A DNA stretch of 64,000 nt from Hymenobacter polaris (GTDB lineage: Bacteria; Bacteroidota; Bacteroidia; Cytophagales; Hymenobacteraceae): positions 2,108,001 to 2,172,000 of the forward strand of contig NZ_JABBGH010000001.1 in NCBI RefSeq assembly GCF_012927305.1, read 5' to 3'. Position 1 is the first letter of the stretch, and every line of letters starts with the position of its first letter. Position numbers and translations under genes: made by a program. Positions 12,460 to 21,335 of this stretch are shown piece by piece. The notes beneath the pieces were generated by a model. That model did not search any database. It was not told where the DNA came from and was given only the letters and a program-made list of their open reading frames with translations.

Positions 12460-12671
12460 AGAAGGCAATCGGCAAACCAACTAGCGGCCCAGGGCCGGCC
12501 CCGCTGAGGCGGCGAAGCGGGTGCAAAGGTACTACCAAGCTGGCTATTGGCGCAACTGTTTGCCTGCTTTACTGCCCGCTTAACGCTGGCTGCTCGGAAG
12601 TTTCCCGTGCTTACCACTTACTTGGCAAGGTTTTAGAACTCTCCTACCAGACGCGTTTTTCTCCTTTTCGC

Positions 12672-13139
12672 ATGGCTACGCCCGCTAAGTCAGTTAACGA
12701 TTCCTCCTTTTTCGACCGCTTCGCCGAGAAAACGTCCAAGTACGCGGGCTCGACGGGCGTCTTTGTAGGCGCTTTTACCGTCGTGCTGCTGTGGGCCGCC
12801 ACGGGGCCGGTCTTTCATTATTCCGAAACCTGGCAGCTCGTCATCAATACCGGCACCACCATCATCACGTTTTTGATGGTGTTCCTCATTCAGCGGGCTC
12901 AGAACAAAGATTCTCTAGCCATTCATTTGAAGCTGAACGAGTTGATTGCTGCTACCAAAGGCGCCAGCAACCGCCTCATCAACGCCCAGGATTTTTCGGA
13001 GAAGGAAATCCGGCTCATCCACGATTTCTACTGCCTGCTGGCCGAGAAAGCGAAAGAAGACAACGACCTAGGCGAAACCCACTCGGTGGAAGAAGCGGAA
13101 GACAACCACCACGAAAAGCTGGCGGCGCACCGCGCCTAG
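12672..13139 (+). CDS. Low-affinity iron permease family protein
   Basis: 155 residues from ATG 12672 (MATPAKSVNDSSFFDRFAEKTSKYAGS); the upstream open frame runs through tRNA-Leu and is not coding. Two transmembrane helices (about 32-52 and 62-80) are separated by a short loop with WQLVINTGTTIITFLMVFLIQ, the characteristic segment of the family that includes yeast Fet4-like low-affinity iron transporters. A soluble acidic C-terminal tail follows. Actual iron transport by the short bacterial members is not established. A terminator lies 15 bases downstream and Dps is convergent, so iron handling may link the neighbours. Confidence 0.85.
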   Translation: MATPAKSVNDSSFFDRFAEKTSKYAGSTGVFVGAFTVVLLWAATGPVFHYSETWQLVINTGTTIITFLMVFLIQRAQNKDSLAIHLKLNELIAATKGASNRLINAQDFSEKEIRLIHDFYCLLAEKAKEDNDLGETHSVEEAEDNHHEKLAAHRA

Positions 13140-13152
13140 CCTGCCACCAACC

Positions 13153-13193
13153 AAAAAAGCCCGGCTGCTCAAAGTGAGCAGCCGGGCTTTTTT
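13153..13193. terminator. Bidirectional terminator
   Basis: A6-GCCCGGCTGCTC-loop-GAGCAGCCGGGC-T6 between two convergent genes, the iron-permease-family gene and dps. Perfect 12-bp stem. Confidence 0.92.
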
Positions 13194-13209
13194 ACTTAGC
13201 AGCCAATTT

Positions 13210-13875
13210 CTACTTGGCTTGCAGCAGGGGGCTATCTACAAGGTGCTCGGAGATAAACCACACTTCCTGCTCATTTTCGCGCATTACATCGCTCACGGCC
13301 AAGTCATTAGTGCCGTCATCACCGGTTTCGTCGGCGCGCTTGGCAATATCGTGGCACTGCTTGAGGATAATCTGGTGGGCTTGCAGCAGACGCGAAATCA
13401 TGACGGGCACTTCCTCCCGGTCGCGCGGGGCGCGCGGAATGCTAGTTAGCTCGGCCACGTCAAACGACAAGGCCACCGTCACGCCGCCCAGCATCTGAAT
13501 GCGCTCGGCAATGGTATCAATCAGCTCGGCTTGCTTTTCGTAGTGCGCATCAAAAAGCAGGTGCAGTTGGTAGAAAGTAGGGCCCGTTACCTGCCAGTGC
13601 GCCTTCTTATAGAGGTCGCGCATAGTCATCGTATCGGCCAGCAACTGATTGAGCTGCTGCACGCTATCGAGGCGCACCTCGTCGGATAGCGTGTTGGGCA
13701 GGCGCTGGCTCACGGTGCCGAATTTTTGAATGGGCGCGGGCGCCTTTATCTGCTGGTTGAGCAGGGGCTGCACGTTCACGGCCGAGTTGGTTTGGGGAAG
13801 GCCGGCGCCTTCCATTTTGGTAACACCTTTTTCGGCCGTTTTAGTAGCCGTTTTGGCGGGGGCTTTAGTAGCCAT
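13210..13875 (-). CDS. dps: Dps family DNA-protection ferritin
   Basis: 221 residues from ATG 13875 (MATKAPAKTATKTAEKG). The ferritin-like body carries the inter-subunit ferroxidase residues in AHWQVTGPTFYQLHLLFDAHYEKQAELIDTIAERI (here abbreviated: HWQ near residue 99, then D and E about 12-16 residues later). The N-terminal 50 residues are Lys/Ala-rich and look disordered, a tail that in other Dps proteins binds DNA. It protects DNA by oxidising and storing iron. Longer than the usual 160-180 residues because of that tail. Confidence 0.93.
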   Translation of the reverse strand: MATKAPAKTATKTAEKGVTKMEGAGLPQTNSAVNVQPLLNQQIKAPAPIQKFGTVSQRLPNTLSDEVRLDSVQQLNQLLADTMTMRDLYKKAHWQVTGPTFYQLHLLFDAHYEKQAELIDTIAERIQMLGGVTVALSFDVAELTSIPRAPRDREEVPVMISRLLQAHQIILKQCHDIAKRADETGDDGTNDLAVSDVMRENEQEVWFISEHLVDSPLLQAK

Positions 13876-14056
13876 ATGTAACAACAAAGAGAGATGGAAG
13901 AAACAAGAACAGGATTAGCTTTTGCGAAGCCAAGGCCGGTTTGTTTGTACGCAAAGCCTGCCGCTAGGTTAAGGCTGGCGCAACCTTCGACCGGCTAATT
14001 TTCGTTCATCCTGAGCTACCTGCTTCTATACTTGCATCACTTGCACCCTACCTACC

Positions 14057-14521
14057 ATGAACCAAGCCCACTGGCACCTACTGCTGAACCATGCTCCAAT
14101 CTTTGGGGCGCTGGCGGGGGTGCTGCTACTGCTAGCTGGCCTGCTGGGCCGGCGCGAGGCACTGCTGGCGGCGGGCCTATGGGCGCTGGTGCTGGCTACG
14201 GCTGTGGGGCTGCCGGCGCTGCTCACCGGTTCGGGCGCGGCCCAAGTGGTGAAGGATATGCCCCGCGTGAGCGAGGCCTTGATTCACAACCACGCCCAGG
14301 CGGCGCGCCTAGGCTACTACGTACTGGTGGGGGCGGCCACGCTGGCCCTGCTCTGCGTCCTGATGCTGCGCCAGCAAGCCCCTAGGGCCCGCCAGCTGGC
14401 CTGGCTCACGCTGGTAGTGGCGGCCCTGGCCTACGGCCTACTGGCGCGTTCGGCTAACCTGGGCGGCCAAATTCACCACCCCGAAATTCGGGAGGGCTTC
14501 GGCACACCCGACGAGCTATAG
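14057..14521 (+). CDS. Four-helix membrane protein (DUF2231-like)
   Basis: 154 residues with four predicted membrane helices (about 10-32, 36-58, 88-108 and 114-130). The N-terminus WHLLLNHAPIFGALAG and the C-terminal NLGGQIHHPEI, with conserved His residues in or near the membrane, resemble small Bacteroidota membrane proteins related to DUF2231, which may bind haem or metal. No function is known. It stands alone with 420 bases of non-coding sequence downstream. Confidence 0.7.
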   Translation: MNQAHWHLLLNHAPIFGALAGVLLLLAGLLGRREALLAAGLWALVLATAVGLPALLTGSGAAQVVKDMPRVSEALIHNHAQAARLGYYVLVGAATLALLCVLMLRQQAPRARQLAWLTLVVAALAYGLLARSANLGGQIHHPEIREGFGTPDEL

Positions 14522-14941
14522 CCTAGTTGCGGGGCGCGCTGCTTGGCTAGCTTGGCGGCCCCTAGGGCCCCGCGGCAAAAGTTGCTAAGCGGAGCGCCGG
14601 GCAAAAGATAGCAACTGCTTTTTGGTAGTAAACCCAGGCCCAACTGGATTAGGCTTTAAGCTGGCAGCTTTGGCGAGCCACCTGTGCAAACGTGTGCGGT
14701 AGCCGCCCAAAACTGGGAAGCCCAGCAAGCAGAATTTGTAAAAAAGGGCCGGAAGTACGCCCAAATGGCTTTACATTAGCAGCCGCCTAGGGCTGCAAAG
14801 TCAATTAGGTGCCGGGTAAAAGTGAGTGAGTTAGTTTTTGGAGCAGCCCCGCCAGCCTGCGCTTTTATTGCTCAGGATTACTGGCGCTGGGCAACTCCCC
14901 CGCGCGTTCGTTGTCTTTCTACTATCCCACCCTAGTTCCCT
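14522..14941. other. Intergenic region upstream of the sugar cluster
   Basis: About 420 bases with no credible open frame, RNA or repeat, apart from CCCTAGGG near 14,560 and CCTAGG near 14,790. It presumably holds the promoter of the sugar-oxidation genes; I could not assign boxes. Confidence 0.4.
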
Positions 14942-15826
14942 ATGACGTCCCGTCGTGCCTTCGTGAAGTCTGCCGCCCTGCTTTCAGCCGGCGCCCTGAT
15001 TAGTCCGCCTTTGCTCGCCGCCGGCAAGCAAACCATTGGCCTACAGCTTTATACCGTGCGCGATGCCATGGCCAAGGACCCGGCCGGCACCTTGGCCAAG
15101 GTAGCCCAACTCGGCTACAACTCGGTGGAGGGCGCTACCTACACGGGTAGCCAATTGTTCTACGGCATGACGCCGCCAGAGTTCCTCAAAGTACTGAAGA
15201 AGAACGGGCTGATAATGCCCAGCAGCCACTACATTCTGGGCGAGGCCATGAACAACGGCCAGGCCATACCGGGCACTATCCTGCACGGCTGGGACAAAGC
15301 CGTGGACGATGCCGCCCAGGTGGGCGTGAAATACATGGTGTGCGCCTACCTCATGGATAGTGAGCGCGGTAACCTCGACCATTACAAGCAGATAGCCGAC
15401 CACCTGAACAAGGCCGGCGAGCGCTGCAAGAAGAACGGCATTCAGCTCTGCTACCATAACCACGACTTCGAGTTTGCGGCCCAGGATGGCAAGCTGCCTT
15501 ATGACACGCTGCTCAACCAGACTGACAAGGAACTGGTTAAAATGGAGTTGGACCTTTATTGGGCCACCAAGGCTGGGCACGACCCCATCGCCTTATTTAA
15601 GGCCCACCCCGGCCGCTTCCCCCTCTGGCACGTCAAGGATATGGATAAGACCGACAAGAAGGATTTTACGGAAGTAGGCAATGGCACCATCGACTTCAAG
15701 AAGATATTCGCCGAAAAGAATCTGGCGGGCATGAAGTACTTCTTCGTGGAGCAGGACCGCACGCCCGGCTCGCCCTTCGACAGCATTCAGCAGAGCATCA
15801 GCTACATTAAAAAAGCGCTGGTGTAG
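14942..15826 (+). CDS. Tat-exported sugar phosphate isomerase/epimerase-like TIM barrel
   Basis: 294 residues, xylose-isomerase-like (AP endonuclease 2) TIM barrel. The N-terminus has a twin-arginine signal (TSRRAFVKSAALLSAGALI, cleavage after LLAAG), so the enzyme works in the periplasm. Metal-ligand type motifs are seen in YHNHDFEF, VKMELDLYWATKAGHDP and LWHVKDMD, plus the C-terminal FVEQD. It is the first gene of a cluster with GMC oxidoreductase and small subunit, so it probably isomerises or epimerises an oxidised (keto) sugar. The substrate is inferred only from context. Confidence 0.88.
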   Translation: MTSRRAFVKSAALLSAGALISPPLLAAGKQTIGLQLYTVRDAMAKDPAGTLAKVAQLGYNSVEGATYTGSQLFYGMTPPEFLKVLKKNGLIMPSSHYILGEAMNNGQAIPGTILHGWDKAVDDAAQVGVKYMVCAYLMDSERGNLDHYKQIADHLNKAGERCKKNGIQLCYHNHDFEFAAQDGKLPYDTLLNQTDKELVKMELDLYWATKAGHDPIALFKAHPGRFPLWHVKDMDKTDKKDFTEVGNGTIDFKKIFAEKNLAGMKYFFVEQDRTPGSPFDSIQQSISYIKKALV

Positions 15827-15874
15827 GGCCCTGCCCCCTGCCAGGCCACCCTTCACTTTCCCACCTAATTTGTT

Positions 15875-17554
15875 ATGGCACAGAATACCTATGACGCTAT
15901 CGTCATTGGCTCCGGTATTTCGGGCGGCATGGCCGCCAAAGAGCTGACCGAGAAGGGTCTGAAGACCATTATGCTGGAGCGCGGGCGCAACATCGAGCAT
16001 ATTAAGGACTACACCAACGCCAATAAGGCGCCCTGGGAGCTGCCCCACCGCGGCAACGCCACCCAGCAGATGAAAGCCGACCACCCGGTGCTGAAGCGCG
16101 ACTACACCCTGAACGAGAGCAACCTCGATTACTGGGTGGATGAGCGCAAAAGCCCCTATGTGGAAGCCAAGCCCTTTGACTGGTTTCGGGGCTACCACGT
16201 GGGCGGGCGCTCGCTGATGTGGGGCCGCCAAAGCTACCGCCACAGCGACCTCGACTTTGAGGCCAACGCTAAAGAGGGTATCGCCGTGGATTGGCCTATT
16301 CGCTACAAAGACATTGCACCCTGGTATAGCCACGCCGAGAAGTTTGCCGGCATTAGCGGCAACCGCGACGGGCTGTCCGTGCTGCCCGACGGCGACTTTA
16401 TGCCGCCCATGGAAATGAACGTGGTGGAGAAGGACGTGGCCGCTCGCATCAAAAAGCACTACAAGGACCAACGCCACATGATTATTGGCCGCACGGCCAA
16501 CATCACCAAGCCCCACAACAACCGCGTCAATTGCCAGTACCGCAACAAGTGCTGGCTGGGCTGCCCTTTCGGTGCCTATTTCAGCACGCAGTCGGCCACG
16601 CTGCCGGCGGCCATGGCCACCGGCAACCTCACGCTGCGGCCGTTTTCTATCGTTACCAAAATTCTGTACGATAAGGATACCAAGCGCGCCAAGGGTGTAG
16701 AGGTGCTGGATGCCGAAACCAACAAGACCTACGAGTACTTCGCCAAGGTCATTTTCCTGAACGCCTCGGCCCTGAACTCGGCCTGGGTGCTGATGAACTC
16801 GGCCACCGACGTGTGGCCCGAGGGCCTGGGCAGCAGCAGCGGCGAGCTGGGCCACAACGTGATGGACCACCACTTCCGGGCGGGGGCCAGCGGCGAAATG
16901 CCGGGCTATGAAGACAAGTACGTGTATGGCCGCCGGGCCAATGGCATCTACATCCCGCGCTTCCAGAACGTGGGCAACGACAAGCGCGACTACCTGCGCG
17001 GCTTTGGCTACCAGGGCAGCGCTGGCCGCCAGGGCTGGAGCCGCGACATTGCCGAAATGAGCATTGGCGGCGACCTGAAGGACGCCCTGACCGAACCCGG
17101 CGCTTGGACGATGGGCATCACGGGCTTTGGCGAAACGCTGCCCTACCACGATAACCGCATCTACCTCGACAAGAGCAAGAAAGATGCCTGGGGCCTACCC
17201 GTGCTGACGATGGACGCCGTGATTCGCGACAACGAGAACAAGATGCGCGTGGACATGATGAGCGAGGCCAAGGACATGCTGGAAGCCGCGGGCCTGAAGA
17301 ACGTGAAGACCTACAACGGCGGCTACAACATGGGCGGCGGCATCCACGAGATGGGCACCGCGCGCATGGGCCGCGACCCCAAAACGTCGGTGCTTAACGG
17401 TAATAACCAGGTGTGGGACGCGCCCAACGTGTACGTGACCGACGGGGCCGCCATGACCTCGGCCGCCTGCGTGAACCCCTCGCTCACGTACCTGGCCCTC
17501 ACGGCCCGCGCCGTAGACCACGCGGTGGGCGAAATGAAGAAGCAAAACATCTAA
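15875..17554 (+). CDS. GMC family oxidoreductase (sugar dehydrogenase catalytic subunit)
   Basis: 559 residues. FAD-binding dinucleotide fold at the N-terminus (DAIVIGSGISGGMAAKEL, acidic end of beta-2 at MLERG). The C-terminus has GGIHEMGTARMG and ACVNPSLTYLALTARAVDHA with the conserved catalytic His/Asn region. A Cys-rich NCQYRNKCWLGCPFGAY lies near residue 215, typical of membrane-linked fructose/gluconate/glucoside-3-dehydrogenases. It has no signal of its own and probably travels with the Tat-bearing subunit encoded 20 bases downstream. Expected reaction: oxidation of a sugar hydroxyl to a ketone, with electrons to cytochrome c. Confidence 0.92.
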   Translation: MAQNTYDAIVIGSGISGGMAAKELTEKGLKTIMLERGRNIEHIKDYTNANKAPWELPHRGNATQQMKADHPVLKRDYTLNESNLDYWVDERKSPYVEAKPFDWFRGYHVGGRSLMWGRQSYRHSDLDFEANAKEGIAVDWPIRYKDIAPWYSHAEKFAGISGNRDGLSVLPDGDFMPPMEMNVVEKDVAARIKKHYKDQRHMIIGRTANITKPHNNRVNCQYRNKCWLGCPFGAYFSTQSATLPAAMATGNLTLRPFSIVTKILYDKDTKRAKGVEVLDAETNKTYEYFAKVIFLNASALNSAWVLMNSATDVWPEGLGSSSGELGHNVMDHHFRAGASGEMPGYEDKYVYGRRANGIYIPRFQNVGNDKRDYLRGFGYQGSAGRQGWSRDIAEMSIGGDLKDALTEPGAWTMGITGFGETLPYHDNRIYLDKSKKDAWGLPVLTMDAVIRDNENKMRVDMMSEAKDMLEAAGLKNVKTYNGGYNMGGGIHEMGTARMGRDPKTSVLNGNNQVWDAPNVYVTDGAAMTSAACVNPSLTYLALTARAVDHAVGEMKKQNI

Positions 17555-17573
17555 CCCTTTCAGTAGCAACACC

Positions 17574-18191
17574 ATGACCAGACGTGATGCCGTGGCTCGA
17601 GTCGCCCTACTGATGGGCGGCACCGTAATCGGAGCCGAATTTATGTTGACCGGGTGCAGCCCGTCCACTTCCGACAAGCAGGCCGGCACCCAGGACAGCA
17701 AGAACCCGGGGCAGGTCGCCAATAACTTTAAGGCGCTCAACCCCGAGCAGACGGCTTACCTAACGGAGGTAGCCGACACCATTTTGCCCGCCACCAAAAC
17801 CCCCGGCGCCAAAGCCGCCAACGTGGGCCCCTTTATGGCGGTGATGGTGCGCGACTGCTACACCCCGGAAGACCAGAAAATCTTTATGGATGGCCTGGAT
17901 AAGTTGGAGGCGGCCAGCCAAAAGGCGAGCGGCAAAGGCTTTATTAAGAGCACGCCGGCCGAGCGCACCGCCCTGCTCACGGCCCTCGATAAAGAGCAGC
18001 GGGAATACACCAAAACCAAGAAGCCGGAAGACCCCAACCACTACTTCCGCATGATGAAGGAACTGTCGATGCTCGGCTTCTTCACGTCGGAGATTGGGGC
18101 TACCAAGGCCCTGCGCTACGTGGCCGTGCCAGGCCGCTACGACGGCAACGTACCCTATAAGAAGGGCGACCGGGCCTGGGCCACTTCGTAA
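17574..18191 (+). CDS. Gluconate 2-dehydrogenase subunit 3 family protein
   Basis: 205 residues. N-terminus TRRDAVARVALLMGGTV is a twin-arginine signal, and LTGCSP provides a lipobox Cys near residue 27, so it is probably a Tat-exported lipoprotein. The mature part, from EQTAYLTEVADTILPATKTPGAKA on, is the DUF1634/gluconate-2-DH subunit 3 helical domain. In known three-subunit dehydrogenases this subunit chaperones and co-exports the GMC catalytic subunit. Only 19 bases separate it from the GMC gene, which supports an obligatory pair. Confidence 0.9.
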   Translation: MTRRDAVARVALLMGGTVIGAEFMLTGCSPSTSDKQAGTQDSKNPGQVANNFKALNPEQTAYLTEVADTILPATKTPGAKAANVGPFMAVMVRDCYTPEDQKIFMDGLDKLEAASQKASGKGFIKSTPAERTALLTALDKEQREYTKTKKPEDPNHYFRMMKELSMLGFFTSEIGATKALRYVAVPGRYDGNVPYKKGDRAWATS

Positions 18192-18199
18192 TAAATGTA

Positions 18200-18322
18200 C
18201 TAATGTGTGAAATGTAGAAATGTAAAGAATGAGCACATTGCGCTGACTCCTAGGCCTCGGCCTAGGTGCGAAGCAAAGGAAGCCATCTTTACATTTCTAC
18301 ATTTTTACATCTTCACATTCTA
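18200..18322. repeat. Inverted repeat of AAATGTAGAAATGTAAAG units
   Basis: AAATGTAGAAATGTAAAGA (about 18,210-18,228) is answered by TCTTTACATTTCTACATTT (about 18,287-18,305), enclosing a CCTAGG-containing GC-rich centre. It resembles the element at 9,366-9,466 and lies between the small subunit gene and a Gfo/Idh/MocA gene. Confidence 0.65.
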
Positions 18323-18326
18323 AAAA

Positions 18327-19490
18327 ATGAAATTACGCCTCGGCATGATTGGCGGTGGCCAGGGCGCCTTTATTGGCGCGGTGCACCGCCTAGCGGCCGC
18401 CCTGGATGGGCAATACGAGTTGGTGGCGGGTGCTTTCAGCAGCAACCCCGATACCTCCAGGGCCACTGGGCGCGAATTAGGCCTGGCGCCCGAGCGGGTG
18501 TACGGCAGCTTCCAGGAGCTGATTGAGCAAGAGAAAGCCCGGCCCGAAAGCGAGCGGGTGCAAGTCATCAGCATCGTAACGCCCAACTACTTACACTTCG
18601 CGCCGGCCAAGCTGGCCCTCGAAAGCGGCTTCGACGTGGTGGTAGACAAGCCCATCACGTTTTCGCTGGCCGAGGCGCGGGAGCTGGCCGCCGTGCTGAA
18701 AGCCACCGGCCGCCACCTGGCCCTGACGCACACCTACACCGGCTACCCCATGGTGAAGGAGGCCAAGGCCCTGGTAGCCAGCGGGGCCCTAGGGCAGATT
18801 CGTAAGGTATACGTGGAGTATCCGCAGGGCTGGCTGAGCACCTTTGCCGAAGGCGACAGCGGCAATAAGCAAGCCGGCTGGCGCACCGACCCCAGCAAAA
18901 GCGGCATCGCGGGCGCGATGGGCGACATTGGGACCCACGCCTTCAACCTGCTGGAGTACGTGACGGGCCTGCAAGTGGAGAAGCTATGCGCTGATATTAA
19001 CACGGTAGTGCCGGGCCGCCAGCTCGACGACGACGGGGCGGTGCTGCTGCGCCTGAGCGGCGGGGCTAGCGGCGTGCTGGTAGCCACCCAGGTGGCGGCG
19101 GGCGCCGAAAACAACTTGCGTCTACGCGTGTACGGCACCCTAGGGGGCCTCGACTGGCAGCAGGAAGACAACAACAGCCTAGTGGTGCGCTGGCCCGACC
19201 GGCCGGCCGAAACCCGGCGCACGGGCGGCGCCTACGTGAGCGCGGCCGCCGCGCACAACACGCGCGTGCCCGCCGGCCACCCCGAGGGTTACCTCGAAGC
19301 CTTTGCCAATATCTACCGCAACTTCGCCCTAACGCTGCAGGCCGCGCACGCCGGCCAGGCCGCCACGCCCGAAATGCGCGACTACCCCGGCATTGCCGAC
19401 GGGCTGCGCGGCATGGCTTTTATCGAAACCGTTATCGCCTCGGGCCGCTCGGAGCAGAAATGGACTGATTTTCCAACTATTGAGAGCTAG
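18327..19490 (+). CDS. Gfo/Idh/MocA family oxidoreductase
   Basis: 387 residues, no signal peptide, so cytosolic. Rossmann NAD(P) site LGMIGGGQGAFIGAVH at the N-terminus, VDKPITFSLAEAREL with the signature Lys-Pro of the family near 110, and the catalytic-type DIGTHAFNLLEYV His near 205. The C-terminal alpha/beta domain is complete (DGLRGMAFIETVIASG). It reduces or oxidises a sugar or sugar acid; relatives in keto-sugar clusters interconvert 3-keto and hydroxyl forms. A REP-like palindrome follows. Confidence 0.9.
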   Translation: MKLRLGMIGGGQGAFIGAVHRLAAALDGQYELVAGAFSSNPDTSRATGRELGLAPERVYGSFQELIEQEKARPESERVQVISIVTPNYLHFAPAKLALESGFDVVVDKPITFSLAEARELAAVLKATGRHLALTHTYTGYPMVKEAKALVASGALGQIRKVYVEYPQGWLSTFAEGDSGNKQAGWRTDPSKSGIAGAMGDIGTHAFNLLEYVTGLQVEKLCADINTVVPGRQLDDDGAVLLRLSGGASGVLVATQVAAGAENNLRLRVYGTLGGLDWQQEDNNSLVVRWPDRPAETRRTGGAYVSAAAAHNTRVPAGHPEGYLEAFANIYRNFALTLQAAHAGQAATPEMRDYPGIADGLRGMAFIETVIASGRSEQKWTDFPTIES

Positions 19491-19503
19491 TTTAAATGGG
19501 TTT

Positions 19504-19608
19504 AAAAAGGCGGACATGCTGAGCTTGTCGAAGTATCTCTACTGAACACACCCCTAGGCAGACGCGGTAGAGATGCTTTGACAAGCTCCGCGTAGCCGCC
19601 TTTTTAAA
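19504..19608. repeat. REP-like palindrome, copy 1
   Basis: Arms AAGGCGGACATGCTGAGCTT...GTCGAAGTATCTCTAC and the diverged complement GGTAGAGATGCTTTGACAAGCTCCGCGTAGCCGCCTT, centre with CCTAGG, flanked by A and T runs. It can act as a bidirectional terminator. Confidence 0.85.
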
Positions 19609-19629
19609 CAGCCTGTTAGTTTTTAGTGT

Positions 19630-20682
19630 ATGAAGACTCTGAAAGGACCCGGAATTTTTCTGGCCCAGTTTATTGGCGACCAGGCTCCGTTTAATGGCCT
19701 AGCGGCCAGCTGCGAGTGGGCGGCGGGCCTCGGCTACAAGGGAGTGCAGCTGCCCACGCTCGACCCGCGCTTTATCGACTTGCAGAAGGCGGCCGAAAGC
19801 CAAACCTACGCCGACGAAGTGCGCGGTACCGTGCAGGCGGCGGGCCTGGAAATCACCGAGCTTTCAACTCATTTGCAGGGCCAATTGGTGGCCGTGCATC
19901 CCGCCTACGACACGCTGTTCGACGGCTTTGCGCCCGAGGCGGTGCGCGGCAACCCTAGAGCTCGGCAAGAGTGGGCGGTGCAGCAGCTCAAGTACGCCGC
20001 CCAGGCCTCGCAGCGTCTAGGGCTGGCGGCGCACGCCACCTTTAGCGGGGCGCTGGCCTGGCCCTACGTGTACCCCTGGCCCCAGCGCCCAGCCGGCTTG
20101 GTCGAGGAGGCTTTTGGGGAGCTGGGCAAGCGCTGGCGGCCCATCCTGAACGAGTTTGACCGCTGCGGGGTGGACGTGTGCTACGAGGCGCACGCCGGCG
20201 AAGACCTGCACGACGGCACCACCTACGAGATGTTTCTAGACCAGGTAAACCAGCACCCTAGGGCCTGCCTGCTCTACGACCCCTCGCACTTTGTGCTGCA
20301 ACAGCTTGATTATTTGCAGTATATCGACTTTTACCACGAGCGCATCCGGGCCTTCCACGTCAAGGATGCCGAGTTTAACCCCACCGGGCGGCAGGGCGTG
20401 TACGGCGGCTTCCAGTCATGGCTGGAGCGGGCCGGGCGCTTCCGCTCGCTGGGCGATGGGCAAGTCGACTTCAAATCCATCTTTAGCAAGATGGCCCAGT
20501 ACAACTACCCCGGCTGGGCGGTACTAGAGTGGGAGTGCGCCATCAAAAACAGTGAGGACGGGGCCCGCGAAGGCGCGCCTTTCATCCAAGACCATATTAT
20601 CCGCGTCACCGACCGGGCCTTCGACGACTTCGCCGCTTCGGGCATCGATGAAGCCCAGAATAAGCGCCTGCTAGGTTTGTAA
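19630..20682 (+). CDS. Sugar phosphate isomerase/epimerase (TIM barrel)
   Basis: 350 residues, cytosolic (no signal). Xylose-isomerase-like barrel with metal ligands in VCYEAHAGEDLHDG, LLYDPSHFVLQQ and FHVKDAEFNP, and a C-terminal VLEWECAIKNSEDGAREGA that supplies the last acidic ligand. It probably handles the imported keto-sugar or its isomer. Next to the cytochrome c gene (20 bases) and the Gfo/Idh/MocA gene, so part of the same pathway. Confidence 0.9.
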   Translation: MKTLKGPGIFLAQFIGDQAPFNGLAASCEWAAGLGYKGVQLPTLDPRFIDLQKAAESQTYADEVRGTVQAAGLEITELSTHLQGQLVAVHPAYDTLFDGFAPEAVRGNPRARQEWAVQQLKYAAQASQRLGLAAHATFSGALAWPYVYPWPQRPAGLVEEAFGELGKRWRPILNEFDRCGVDVCYEAHAGEDLHDGTTYEMFLDQVNQHPRACLLYDPSHFVLQQLDYLQYIDFYHERIRAFHVKDAEFNPTGRQGVYGGFQSWLERAGRFRSLGDGQVDFKSIFSKMAQYNYPGWAVLEWECAIKNSEDGAREGAPFIQDHIIRVTDRAFDDFAASGIDEAQNKRLLGL

Positions 20683-20702
20683 GCATTTCATCTCTTTTCC
20701 CT

Positions 20703-21191
20703 ATGAAAAAGGTTTTTCTTTTCCTGAGCGCCACGGCCCTGCTGGCGGCCTGCAATTCGGGCTACCAGCCCGACGGCGGCGACCGCACCAGCGTGGAGCG
20801 CCAAACCCCGGCCGACACGGCCCCCACCGGCCTCAACCCCGATAGCACCGCCGAGCGCAAGCTAGCGGCCGTGACCAACCAAGTGCAGGTAGACACGAGT
20901 ATGACCCACCTGGGCACTACCGACAAGGGTACCCCCGATAGCCCCGGCGCTAAGCTGATGGCCGCCTCGGACTGCGCCAGCTGCCACCGTGAAAATGAGA
21001 AGCTGATTGGCCCCGGCTACAAGCAAATTGCGGCTAAATACCCCGCTACGCCCGAAAATATTGCCATGCTCAGCCAGCACATCATCAAAGGCGGCGCTGG
21101 CCACTGGGGCGATATCCCGATGACGCCCCACCCCAACCTGTCGGAGACGGACACCAAGGAAATGGTAAAGTACATTCTCAGCCTCAAGTAA
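20703..21191 (+). CDS. Lipoprotein c-type cytochrome
   Basis: 162 residues. Signal with lipobox ATALLAACNSG (Cys near 17), a Pro/Thr-rich linker to about residue 75, then a single haem domain with CASCH near 82 and the axial Met in DIPMTPHP near 142. Ends with the class I cytochrome C-terminal helix KEMVKYILSLK. It sits at the periplasmic face and is the natural electron acceptor for the GMC dehydrogenase of this cluster. A REP-like palindrome follows at once. Confidence 0.92.
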   Translation: MKKVFLFLSATALLAACNSGYQPDGGDRTSVERQTPADTAPTGLNPDSTAERKLAAVTNQVQVDTSMTHLGTTDKGTPDSPGAKLMAASDCASCHRENEKLIGPGYKQIAAKYPATPENIAMLSQHIIKGGAGHWGDIPMTPHPNLSETDTKEMVKYILSLK

Positions 21192-21204
21192 GCCATCGGC
21201 GCAG

Positions 21205-21311
21205 AAAAGGCGGTCATGCTGAGCTGGTCGAAGCATCTCTACCACATACCTATTATCTTAAATCAGTGCGGGAGAGATGCTTCGACCAACTCAGCATGAG
21301 CACCTCTTTTT
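21205..21311. repeat. REP-like palindrome, copy 2
   Basis: AAAAGGCGGTCATGCTGAGC ... TGGTCGAAGCATCTCTACC and the complementary GAGAGATGCTTCGACCA ... CTCAGCATGAGCACC with a T-run. Same family as the copies at 19.5, 24.3, 25.5, 28.5, 54.3 and 62.4 kb. Confidence 0.88.
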
Positions 21312-21335
21312 CTTGCTGTAACCATCATCCCACCC

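Noticed and set aside
15593..17149. Long open frame antisense to the GMC oxidoreductase gene
   Set aside because: Composition is low complexity (His/Val/Ala/Gly) and mirrors the codon bias of the real gene; no family motif.
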